NCBI GenBank assembly: GCA_033032865.1
Contig: JAWHQI010000272.1
Span: forward strand, 3,596,001 to 3,660,000
Length of the DNA: 64,000 nucleotides
Direction: 5' to 3'
Source: Dactylorhiza incarnata
Taxonomy: Eukaryota; Streptophyta; Magnoliopsida; Asparagales; Orchidaceae
Both the position numbers and the translations under genes were made by a program. Below the pieces are notes generated by a model, which saw nothing but the letters and a program-made list of their open reading frames with translations, was not told the DNA's origin and ran no database searches. Below, in pieces: positions 21,621 to 31,746 of this stretch (position 1 is its first letter; each line of letters opens with the position of its first letter).

Positions 21621-21754
21621 TCTCGGATTCGATCAGTTATATCACACTACATCTCAATTCAGTTCAACCGAGCTACGCTAGACTCACATCAAGCCACACA
21701 AGCAATGCCAAGAGACTCGAGGTCTCGAACTATCTGCTCATCATGCGCATCAAT

Positions 21755-22325
21755 CTAGTTACCTTGCCCGAAATACTTTCTACTCAAGGCGTTAGCCACC
21801 ACATTGTCCTTGCCTAGCGCATACTGAATTTCTACATTGTAGTCCCCAAGGAACTCGACCCACCTATGTTGTCGCATATTTAAATCTTTCTGGTCCAGGA
21901 GATACCTCAGGCTTTTGTGGTCTGTGAAGATCTCCACCTTTGCACCATACATATAGTGCCGCCATAATTTCAATATAAAGATCACTGCCGCCAACTCCAA
22001 GTGATGTACGGGGTAATTCCTCTCATGAATCTTTAACTGTCTCAACCCATAAGCTATCACATTGCCATGCTACACCAGCACGCAACCCAAACCGCAACTT
22101 GATGTGTCGCTGAAAATCTGAACCCCTTTAGTCCCACTAAGAAGACATAGGATTGGAGCGGACATTAATATTTCCTTCAAGTTCTCAAACACATGGGCAC
22201 ACTCAGGCATCGACATGAACTTTTGGTCCTTGCGAGTAAGAGAGGTGAGGGGCAATGCCATCCGCGAAAAGTTCTCAATGAACCTTCTGTAATAACCGGC
22301 TGGTCCAAGGAAGCTCAACTTCAGC
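21755..22325 (-). pseudogene. RH: RNase H of element I
   Basis: FLGPAGYYRRFIENFSRMAL links RT to RNase H. VQIFSDTSSCGLGCVLV holds the first catalytic [21 protein letters not shown] and [20 protein letters not shown] are classic gypsy RH motifs, and [14 protein letters not shown] ends the domain. One in-frame stop lies at 22070-22072. Confidence 0.85.
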
Positions 22326-22329
22326 CACA

Positions 22330-23010
22330 GTTCTCAATACAGTCCAATCCCTAATTGCTTCAATCTTCGTCGGATCCACCGCCACCCCATTTCCACTGAT
22401 CATGTGACCCAAGAATTCCACCTCCCAATCCAAAACTCGCACTTTGAGAACTTAGCATAAAGTTAGTTCTCCCTCAGAGTCTGCAATACCAGTCTCAAGT
22501 GAGACTCATGCTCCGCTTTCGACTTTGAATACACTAAAATGTCATTGATGAACACTACCACAAATGAATCCAAGTATTGTTGAAACACTCGGTTCATTAA
22601 ATCCATTTTGACTAATGACTCATTCGTCAAACCGAACGGCATCACCGAGAACTTAAAATGACCATACCTTATACCAAATGTTGTCTTGGGAATATCATCT
22701 TCTCGAATCCTCAACTGGTAGTAAACCGACTTCAAATCCAACTTGGAATACACTGTTGACACTACCGGTTTATCGAACAAATCATCATTTCGCAGAATCA
22801 AATACTTATTCTTATATGGTCAACTTATTCAACTCACAGTAGTCAATGCACAACTGCATACTACCATCCTTTTTCTTTACAAACAACACTGACGTGCTCA
22901 AAGATGAAGAATTGTGCCTAATGTACCCTTACTCTAACAAATCTTGCAACTAAACCTTATGCTCAGCCAGTTCCTTCGGTGTCATCCTAAACAGAGGATG
23001 TGACACTGGC
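22330..23010 (-). pseudogene. RT: Reverse transcriptase of element I
   Basis: Motifs in order are [20 protein letters not shown] (22875-22820), [38 protein letters not shown] and [10 protein letters not shown] (about 22560-22530). The usual VFIDDILVYS has become IND, so the first aspartate of the polymerase pair is asparagine. Stops lie at the start and end of the domain. Confidence 0.85.
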
Positions 23011-23039
23011 CTCCCGCCAGAACTAACTCTATCGAAAAG

Positions 23040-23560
23040 TCGATTTCACACTGAGGGGGTGTTCCCGGAAGATACCTCGGGTAATACGTCCTCAAACTCT
23101 TCCACCACTAGGACTTCTCCGATTGCCAACTTTGTGGAGTGACTCTCCAAAAAATCTATGAATGCCTCACCTCCTTGTTTTACTACACGCATCATATGTA
23201 CGACAGAAACCAGGGAGTAAGCCACTCCGCTTAAGCCCTAAAACTTGACCTCCTCTCTACCTTTGCTCCTCATGGTCACCACATTCAACCAATAGTCAAT
23301 ACTAGCTCATTGCCCTGCAAGCTAGTTCATCCCCAAGATAACATCAAACTCGACTAATGGTAGAATTGCTGCTACCAACTCGAAGTCGCAATCGCATATT
23401 CTCAAAACAATGTGTTATTTCCTCTTGGTAGTCATGAAAGATCCATTCGTCATGCGCACGCTCAGCTCCACCTCTGCTTTGACAGACTCAACCCCCTCCT
23501 CCAGATAAATCTTTCCGCAAGAAAAGAGTGTGACGATCCCATGTCAAATACACTCGGTAG
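23040..23560 (-). pseudogene. PR: Protease region of element I
   Basis: It reads CDCDFELVAAILPLVEFDVI followed by LGMN and a stop, where gypsy PR normally has FDVILGMDWL. VLVVEEFEDVLPEVSSG follows, the usual link to RT. The D-S/T-G active site is not readable in the decayed upstream part. Confidence 0.65.
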
Positions 23561-23599
23561 GAGAAGACAGAAACTAGTACAAAACCAAAACATGTGCCT

Positions 23600-24739
23600 A
23601 ACAAATACGAAAGGCCGCAAACATTTCTAAGTTAACAAATTAAAATATACACTTTTCATACTTGTCATCATATTGGGTTGACGAATTGCTTCCTGCTGCC
23701 CATGGTCGTATGCTCTAGGTTGCACTAGAGGGAAATGTGAAGCACTCAACTCTGATTTTTCCCTCTCTCCCCAACATTAGGGCTGGAATGCACTGACTGC
23801 TCCAGCCTATACTCTGGCTCAGCTCCGCCCTCGGTACAGAACCGACTTATTTGGCCCACCTTGCCACACTTAAAGCACATCACCGGACCCTTGGAACAAA
23901 AATCCTCAGAAGTTGCACTTCTCTCACCAGGCCTATAAGGATGGGGCTTCTTCTTCCATTGGTTACCCTCGGACTTTCAGTGAGACCGAGAAGGCTTACC
24001 TTATCCTTGCTTTGTTGTAAAACCCTTACGACACTGGGTTCGCTCCATTTTGCTCTCCAACATCCGAGCCGCTTCGACTAGCTCATTGAATCCTGCTTTA
24101 TATTTTCTCTTAGCCCTTGATAAAAGAGATTATCCCTCTCCTCATCATTTGTCAAGGTCGTCCCCGCATAACGACCCAACCGAGTAAACTCCTGTAGGTA
24201 CTCATCTACCATCTTATCACGCTGCACCAAGTGCAAGAATTGTCTCCGCAGTGCTAACCTCGTCAAAGAGGGGATATAACGCTTCAGGAAAGCATTTCCA
24301 TACTCCTCCATGGACGGGGCACGTCTAGAGAAATGATGACCCTTATGATTCACCCACCATAGTTTAGCATCACCTTCTAACATAAAACTTACGAACAGGG
24401 ACTGTTTGTCCTCAAGGGTCTCTGATGCTTTCTGGAGTTCCTAAATTCTCGACAACCAGTCCTCGGCATCCGTTGGAGTGCCAACTCCCTTAAATGTTGG
24501 AGGATGGAAACTCAGGAAATACTTCATAAAACAAACTTTATGCATGAATGCTCTCTCCACTAAGTGTTATGCCTGCCTTAGTCCGGCCTCCGGTGTAACA
24601 GGTGTCGCAATCTGGGTAATAGGAGTCATAACCTGCACGACAGGCGACAGAACCTGTGGCATCACCGCAGCTTGGGCCGCTACCATCCCCCCTGCTAGCA
24701 TTCGACAAAAGTCTATCGGGGACTCACCCATATTCATGA
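23600..24739 (-). pseudogene. gag: Gag of element I
   Basis: The ATG at 24736 starts MNMGESPIDFCRMLAGGMVA. The gag core (24383-24078) has MLEGDAKLWWVNHKGHHF and RRQFLHLVQRDKMVDEYLQE (retrotrans_gag type). The knuckle near 23870-23825 reads CFKCGKVGQISRFC, so the histidine of CCHC is glutamine. The frame is broken near 24440 and 24060. The leader is replaced by LTR fragment B. Confidence 0.8.
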
Positions 24740-25557
24740 TGTTGGATTTGTAGGCATCCTTAGAGGGGGTGAATAAGAGATTTAAAACTTTTAAACTAAA
24801 TTAAGTTTATTTAAATTGGTTGACAGTATTTTAAAGAATATCTCAGATTAAATATTGTAGTAAGCTTCTAATGAAAGTTGGTTGTATTTTAAATGATAGA
24901 TGTGAACTCTGTTACTACCGCCAGTGTTAGTGTTGCTGCTCGGCGTTAATGTTACCGCTCGGCGTTAGTTTTACCGCTCGGTGTTAGTGATAGATAATGC
25001 CATTTTGTTTATAATTCAAACATTAGAGATTGCATAGTGATATTAGAAAGAGAACATGTCGTATTATTACTTTCAGAATCATTACAAAACTTTATCCCAA
25101 TAACACTTGAGGTTGAGGGGAATACACAAAAAAACCTTTTTGGTTTTCTATACCGACACTTCTCCCAAGGACTGGTTGGCTCTAGCCTATCTCTCCCCAG
25201 ATGAGGACTCGAGCCGCCCCCTAGATCTAACCCTAGACCTAGTCTCCACACTCATGCGGTTAATTCTCACTAGTCCTCGCAAGACCATAGTCGCCAACCA
25301 CGCGACAACGTCTCCCTAAGCCATTTACGACCTAGTCGCCAACACAGGCGAATTTCTCTACAGATACAAAGGTTAGGAGTTACAAGGTAAAACAAAAACT
25401 AAAGACAAAAATTCCCTCTTATGTTGAACTCGAAGAACTTGTCGAAGGCGCGCCGAAGTAATCTTTGATGTTGATGCATACGGACTTCGTGTAAGTTAAG
25501 CGTGATCAATCCTTCTTCGAGTTCCTTACATTTATGAACATTGATCAGAGTTGTCTT
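24740..25557 (-). repeat. Fragment B: Sirevirus-type LTR, interrupted by element D
   Basis: It starts TGTTGGATTTGTAGGC and follows the LTRs of A and C (2571 and 60247) for about 815 bp, up to GATCAGAGTTGTCTT, where the D LTR starts. It inserted a few bases before the gag ATG of element I. It carries three tandem 19-bp words with GTTACCGCTCGGCGTTAGT (24930-24989). The rest of this LTR is not found right of D, so it was deleted. Confidence 0.8.
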
Positions 25558-25967
25558 TGTAATGCCCCTGAATTTTCAGGAATTATTTTATCCTTCTTTG
25601 ACGTAAGGGCGTTACATTAGAGCAAAGTTAGCTGTACGTAGTCATTTCCGCATTCTTTCGGTCAAGTCGACCAAATTTTGGAGTGTACAGGAATTGGGAA
25701 ATTTTGCGTTAGAAAATTTAATTATTTAAATTTAGAAAGGCTCGTCGAAGTTCTGTTGCAATCCAAGCTTTATTAGAGCCCCGGTGATTTTCCAAAGATT
25801 CATAGAATTTTCGTCGCCGCAAACTTCAAGAAAAAAATTATATCTTGAGTTTGGCTCGTCGAATTTTGATGGCGTCTTCTCCGTTGGATTCGTAGCGCCG
25901 GCTTCCGTCTCCGATGCAAATTTCGTTGGAATCGGCGACCATTGGTTCGGCCCTTCTTTTCTTTTCA

Positions 25968-26001
<34 letters not shown>

Positions 26002-26080
26002 GTTATTTAACTTACTATCATCCATTATCTTTGTATATATATAAATATGTATGTATATATATATAAATATATATATAATT
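25968..26080. repeat. (ATT)n microsatellite and TATA-rich tract in the D 5' LTR
   Basis: About eleven ATT units lie at 25968-26001, against about five in the 3' LTR (32180-32195). TATATATATAAATATG-type tracts follow (26034-26078) and may serve as the TATA element. The unequal array length is a difference gained after insertion. Confidence 0.65.
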
Positions 26081-26589
26081 ATATTCTTCTTCTTCTCCAT
26101 CTTCTTCTTTCCTAAATTCTCGAACCAGACAGAGCTCCGCCGACAGAGCTCCAGTGCACGAAATCTTCGCCGGAGCATATATTTGGAAAGTTCTCATCGT
26201 GCTCATCATGTGCGTGGTAAGTTTTGTCCGTTTCATAGGTTTTTGGCGCTGGGGTTAGCGGCCCTAACCCTCTTTTTGTCCAAATCTTTGTAGATTCTTT
26301 GTGCTTATGCCGTGTTTGAGCCGATCCTTGACGTGGAGTGATTGAGAGGACGTATTTCGGTGATTCGAGTTAAGGCAAGTTGTGGTTTGCTCTTTCCCCC
26401 TTGGCTTGTGTTTTTCTCCAGAACTCTTTTTAGCCATCTTTATATTTGGTAATTAGTGATGCTGAAGGTTTGCTTTACTTTAATTGTTGTTATTTGAGGT
26501 TTGTGCTGATAGTCTAGGGTTGGTCTTGATAGAAGCATGTTGGGTTTGTGTAGAAAATGAAAAAGAAGAAATTTTGGGTGCTGAGTCAA

Positions 26590-26965
26590 AATCGACGGGG
26601 CATCCCGCCGATCGACGGGACCTCCCGTCGATCCTTGGTCTCAGCTGAGCTAGTGTCTTTTTTTCTATTTCTCTAAGGCAAAATCGACGGGACATCCCGT
26701 CGATCTTTGGCCTTAGCTGGGAAATGTTTTTTTTGTGTGTGTGCTTGAGTAAAAATCGACGGGACATCCCGTCGATCGACGGGACCTCTTATCGATCGAC
26801 GGTACATCATGTCGATCGACGGGACCTCCCGTTGATCGATGGGACCATCCCTTCGATCTTTGGTCTTAGCTGGGGTTTGTGTTCTTATTCTATAAGTCAG
26901 ATTCGACGGGTCATCCCGTCGATCGACGGGGCCACCCGCTGACTGACGGGATAGCCCGTCGACTT
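26590..26965. repeat. Palindrome array ATCGACGGGA-NN-TCCCGTCGAT in the D 5' LTR
   Basis: I count about 11 units of a 22-bp palindrome made of ATCGACGGGA, two bases, and TCCCGTCGAT. Several are back to back sharing ATCGAT-like joints. Groups are separated by a spacer with CTTTGGTCTTAGCTGGG, T-runs and AAGTCA. Mutations often hit one arm only. The array lies about 0.55 kb past the TATA-like tract, so it would be transcribed. Confidence 0.85.
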
Positions 26966-29530
26966 TTCCTTTTCCCTTGTTGGAGCTTTTTTTTCTTGTT
27001 TTGTTTCTCTTCCCCTTTAATGCTTATTTCTTCCCCTTTTATGCAAGTGCAGTTTTGTTTGTTGTCTTCCTTGTTGTTCTGATAAATTCTTTCAGAAAAG
27101 TCATTTTCTGTGTATTCCTAGAAATCAAGTTTCTTCTTGTGTATTTTGATTCCTGTTTATACCATAGACTTGTTCCAAAATTCTCTCTGTGTATTTCCAG
27201 AATTTATTAGCTTTTTTGTCCAGAATTTATTAGAACTTATGTCCTGAATTTATTAGTCTTTCTGTCCAGAATTTCTGTCCATAACTCCCCTGGTTTTGTG
27301 TAATCTGTCTTTGACTTCTGAGTATTTAAACCCTTCCAGACTCAGTCTTTTATGAAATTTTGTGTCAACTTTCTCAGTGAGGGGTAATGCTTCTTCCTCA
27401 CTGTCCTTAGTAATATGGATGAATGTAAAGGTTCTCTTAGTGGTTATGGGATGCAAATTGCAGTCCTTCTCCTTGAAGACCCTTTAACCTGGAATCTAGT
27501 TATGCTAGGTTCCCTTGTTAGTTGTGTAGCCCTCTTTGGTTTATTTTGTTGTGTGATTGAAAGTCCTTCCTTTCATCCCTCTCCTTCTTCCTTGTATGCC
27601 TAACCTGTTGAGTTTAGGTTAGTGGCTGTTGTTTTTTCCGTATGGATCTTGTTTGGCTTTCTTGATCTCCTGTTGTCTTTCCCTTGAATTTAGATAGTTT
27701 CTATGTATTCATGCTTAGTTGTGTTGTATGTAGTCTGTTAAGACTTCCCTAGGTTGAGAAAAGTTTGCTCTTCTTAAGAATGTGTAATTATTTCTTCTTC
27801 TTTTATTAAGCTTCCAGTCGTTTACTTTTGTTAAGTCTATTCTGACGATTTCATCATGTCTCCCGAATTGTTTCATCATTAATTTAAGTCCTTTTTGACA
27901 TGTATTCTTGTGTGTCTCAAATTATGGCGTTGAGCGTGACAAGTTCATTTGTTGAGGCATTAGATGAAGTTATGTTTTGATTCGTCGAGATGTCCTGTAA
28001 TGTTAAGTGATCATTTATGGTGTTATTTCATGGCTTTCGTCGTGTTGTTACGAGAAGTTCGTTGGGAGTTAAGCTTGGACTCACCGAGTGTTTTCTAATG
28101 AACCGTTGAGTATTATTCCGGTGTTTGGCCTTCATGTTAAGCTTATCATTTTCATGTTCCAACACCAAGTCTTGTATGGTGTCGGCTTGCTGAATCTCCA
28201 ATATGTTAATAAGTTGAATGTTTATCTAATGATTAATTGCTGAATCATGTGCTTTCTGTTTCTCTCATCATGAGTTGACGTTAAAACCATCTGTAATCCT
28301 ATTTTCCTGTCTGGCACTCTTTTGTTTGGCCGGTTGGTTATGAAGAGCCATGTTTGCTCTGTTGATTATGAGAGCCAGGTATGCTCTGTTGTAGTCTGTT
28401 GGTTGTGTGAGCTAAGAGACACCGCCACAGTGCCTCTGTTTGGCTGTTGGTTTATGTGGATTGGAGCCACCACCGAAGCACTCTTGTTTGTTTGTTGGGC
28501 TGAGAGCATTTTGTTGAATGAACCACCGTCACAGTGCCATTTATTTGTGGAATTTACACCCGAGGCTCATATTTCCCGGCGTTAAATGATGCCCTTTACT
28601 CGAGCTTATCAGTCTCAAGTGCTTGTAAACATATATGCTTATATATGTGTGTATTATTATATTATATATGGCCATTACTTTTTGTGCAGGCATTTCTCTT
28701 ACCGAGCGCACTCATTTGAGCTGGCTCGGGTTGTTTCAAGCTATTATTTGCGTAACTGTTAAAAGCTCTTTTCCTGCAAATCTAATATTTTGCTTTGTTG
28801 CTAACCCTTGTTTATTAAAAAAACCTTTGTTTTATTCTTGTTGCCACTTGCACCTTCTTGCTGAGGCATTCTTTTCTTTTGAATTTCTCAGGCTCAGAGT
28901 TGTAGCAGTTTGGCTGGTAGAGTTGGTGTTTTCGGAGCTGCGGTTAGTTGTAGTGGTCTGCTGTCCCCTCACTGTTGTGAGGTAGTTGTTCCTTTGCTTC
29001 AATTGTAGCTTTGGTTTTCCAGTGTTAGATTACTTGCTAGCTTTTCTGCTGTTACTTTCTGGTTAGTTTACATACATGCTCTCTGGGAAGTTTTATGTTA
29101 GGATGCATGAGTTATTTTATGTATAGCAAATGACATTCTTGCATAGCATGATTTTAATTAAATGTCACCTATTTTGGAGATTGTAGAAATCCTTTCTTTA
29201 CTTATACTAAATTTAGAGATGTGCATATCATTGTTGAACTGTGGCTCTTCATGCTCCTGTAGGATATTATGAACCTATTTTTCTGCTGCGTATGTATAGT
29301 TTTCTACTCGTGGACTAGTTGACCCACTAGACCGAGGGGCACAGTTCTAAGCTAAAAAATGTAAATTCCATATTTAACTCAATCATATTCATGTCTTTTA
29401 TAATTATTCGCAAGAAGTGTTTGCCTAAACATCTGTAGTTGTCCCCTGCTGGACGTGGCATCATAACACATATTTTCCCCTTGCTTTGATAATATTTATT
29501 AAATTCGTGGGAAAATGCGGGTTGTGACAC

Positions 29531-29546
29531 TTGGTATCAGAGTTAG
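29531..29546 (+). promoter_or_regulatory. Primer binding site of element D
   Basis: TTGGTATCAGAGTTAGG follows the LTR end after one base. TGGTATCAGAG matches the plant initiator-Met tRNA primer site. Confidence 0.85.
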
Positions 29547-30204
29547 GTTGGCCGGGTTACTGGGATAGTCTGGTTGGCCCGGTTAACCGTCTGGTGAGAA
29601 TCGTTATTCATTGCATACACCCACCGATGGGTCATCTATAGATCTCGTGTGAAGCATGGACACAACACTCATAAGCATGAAAGAAGTATACGGGGCGTAT
29701 TATGTAGTATGGGATGCATAATATGTGTATGTATATGGATCCTCATAGGTGACAACATGCAACTATTATGTAGTATGTATGTCCATTAGATTTTCTTTTT
29801 CATTATATGCGGTAATATGTAGTATGGGATGCATAAGATCGCATGTGTATACCACTCATAACATGCATTAAGGCCTTTCTTAGACTGCATAGCACTGCAT
29901 GCCATGGCATTGCATAAGCACATGTACCAAGCTAAAGATTTACATGATGACACATGTACACTCATGGTTTTAAAAGGAAGATGTTAAGCATTCATGCATT
30001 CATATTATATGCATATAAGTCAATACGATGATGGTATATCATCCTAAGTTAATCATAACATCATTTCATGAATTCTCAGAGCAAGGTAACAGAAAGTGCA
30101 AGTATCTATACTTTTCTGATCCGTATCGAGTTAGGAAATTCTAGTTTGCTAGTTGTTGTGTCTTAAGCTAGGTGTAGTGAGGTGTTCGTTCATGATTGCA
30201 GTCG
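29547..30204 (+). other. 5' leader of element D
   Basis: It is non-coding and strongly similar to the E leader (49180-49851). Shared words include CATAAGCATGA.AAGAAGTATAC, GTATGGGATGCATAATATG and TATGGATCCTCATAGGTGAC. The leader normally carries packaging and dimer signals, so its conservation between D and E may matter for mobilisation. Confidence 0.7.
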
Positions 30205-30840
30205 ATGACTCCAGAGCGTAGTGTGTCGGAGTCGGACCTCTGGTTAGAGGATGAATCCTTGGGTGCGCACAGTGAGGCGGTGATTGAGGAATTGCGTTAG
30301 AGTAACGAGGCATTGTTGAGGCAAATGGTCGTGATGCAGGCGCAAATTTAGATGTTGATGGCGGCTACTTTTGGGCTGCAGTCTAGGGTGAAGAACCCTG
30401 TTGTGGGTCAGGATGCGGTGTCAAGGAAAGGAAAGAGGAAGGATGACAATAGTGGCAGCCCTGCTCCAAGTAAGAAGGGCAAGCAAGAGATGGCTCTTCA
30501 AGGTGCTCCGAAGAATATCAGGTATTGCACTTTTTGCAGAAAGATGGGGCACGATCTTACCCAGTGTTGGAAGAAGGATAAGACATGTGAGTATTGTGGG
30601 CAAAGAGAGCATGATGTGACTCAATGTCAGTTGAAGGATAGGACGTGCTATCAGTGTGGGCAGAAAGGACATATGAAATCCGAGTGTTTGCAGTTCCAAT
30701 CGGTCGGCCAGCTGCTTGCTCTTACAGCTCTGGCTCATCCACTGCCTCAGCAGCGGCAGTTAGATCGAGGAGAGGTCAAGTTAAATGCAGTGGCGAAGGA
30801 GGAAGCGCAGTTTCCCCCAGGCGTTTTCAGGTTAGGTTTT
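30205..30840 (+). pseudogene. gag: Gag of element D, core deleted, three CCHC knuckles kept
   Basis: The ATG at 30205 starts MTPERSVSESDLW, with ELR-stop-SNEALLRQMVVMQAQ like the E gag start. Near 30366 the sequence jumps past the whole gag core to a basic linker (SRKGKRKDDNSGSPAPSKKG). Three intact CX2CX4HX4C knuckles follow: CTFCRKMGHDLTQC (30526-30567), CEYCGQREHDVTQC (30586-30627) and CYQCGQKGHMKSEC (30646-30687). The usual capsid domain is absent. The retained region could still bind nucleic acid if translated. Confidence 0.8.
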
Positions 30841-31029
30841 GACCTAATTTATTTGTTGGCTTGTGGTTGTGGATTTAGATTTTCGTTATATCGATTATAT
30901 GCGAGTTAAGGTAGAGGATGATGAGCGTGCATTCTTTTCAATTTGAGATTTACTCAATCTTTTGGCTAGAGAGTTTCGCAGTCGGTCATCATTAGGTTGT
31001 TGATCATTTAGCAAATCCCCTTAGTATTA

Positions 31030-31495
31030 AGTTTCCCCTCTGGAGACTCTATGGTGTCGAATCAGGGTATTCAAAGTTGTCCTATCCTCTTAGGTAAATT
31101 CTTAACTTTTGCTGATCTAAAGGTGCAAGACCTAGAGGTTTTCGGCATAATTTTGGGCATGGACTGGTTGTCCAGATATGATGTTGTTATCCAATGCAAG
31201 GTAAAGCAATTGGACTTCAAGTTGGGCATCGGTCAACCCTTGAGTGCGTTTGGCTTTCCGCGCTAGGATTCCCCGATTTCTTCTGCGGTGTGTGCTTGGA
31301 GCTTTTAGATTCCAGTTGTTTTGCTTATCTTGTTTCTATGTTAGAAACTTTTTTTAGTTTGTCGTGTATCGAGGATTTTCCTGTGGTGCGAGAGTTCCCT
31401 GATGTTTTCCCAGTTAGTCTCCCTGGTTTTCCACCTGTGAGAGTTGTGGAGTTTGCTTTTGACCTTGATGGGTACTCGTTCTTTTCCTTTTAGGT
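31030..31495 (+). pseudogene. PR: Protease remnant of element D
   Basis: It reads FLTFADLKVQDLEVFGIILG then MDWLSRYDVV, the C-terminal half of gypsy PR, nearly the same as E (51357-51437). The D-S-G half is missing. [17 protein letters not shown], the link to RT, follows. Then the sequence breaks off and RT, RH and INT are deleted. Confidence 0.8.
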
Positions 31496-31746
31496 GATCC
31501 CCTCGCTTGGGATAATTGGGAGGTGTTGGATTTAGGAGACTTTATTGTGAACCTTGATCAGGGATCGGGTGATCTATTTTGAGTGCTGAGAAGAAATCTT
31601 ATCCGCATCCGTTCTCCTAGACCTCTTCGGTTAGCATTTCTATCCAGCGAGTGTGAGCTTATCTCCCTCTTTGCCCTTGTTGATTCGTTTGCGTTCTATG
31701 TTTCGGTTCTAAGTTTCAGGAAAAAACTTTCTTTTTGGTGGGTGAC
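31496..31746 (+). other. Residual 3' internal DNA and polypurine tract of element D
   Basis: Fragments resembling the end of pol and the region before the E 3' LTR are visible (TTTCGGTTCTAAGTTTCAGG, compare 54578). A purine-rich GGTGGGTGAC borders the 3' LTR. Confidence 0.55.

Larger units (their letters stand above)
21214..24739 (-). mobile_element. Element I: decayed Ty3/gypsy retrotransposon fragment
   Basis: The minus-strand order gag, PR, RT, RH, INT identifies Ty3/gypsy. It is cut in INT by the H junction (21213) and at the gag start by LTR fragment B (24740). Neither LTR remains. It carries many stops, an altered RT active site and an altered zinc knuckle. Confidence 0.85.
25558..29529 (+). 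repeat. 5' LTR of element D (3.97 kb)
   Basis: It starts TGTAATGCCCCTGAATTTTC and ends GGGTTGTGACA, directly before the primer site. Alignment with 31747-35312 is continuous with indels and many substitutions, so the insertion is old. It contains an (ATT)n run, a TATA-like tract and the palindrome array listed below. Shared words with the E LTR (CGTTGGATTCGTAGCGCC near 25881) show common descent. Confidence 0.85.

Noticed and set aside
25732..26178. Minus-strand frame of 148 residues with an Asn run
   Set aside because: The run is the (ATT)n microsatellite read backwards, and the frame lies in the D LTR. The same frame in the 3' LTR has a shorter run.
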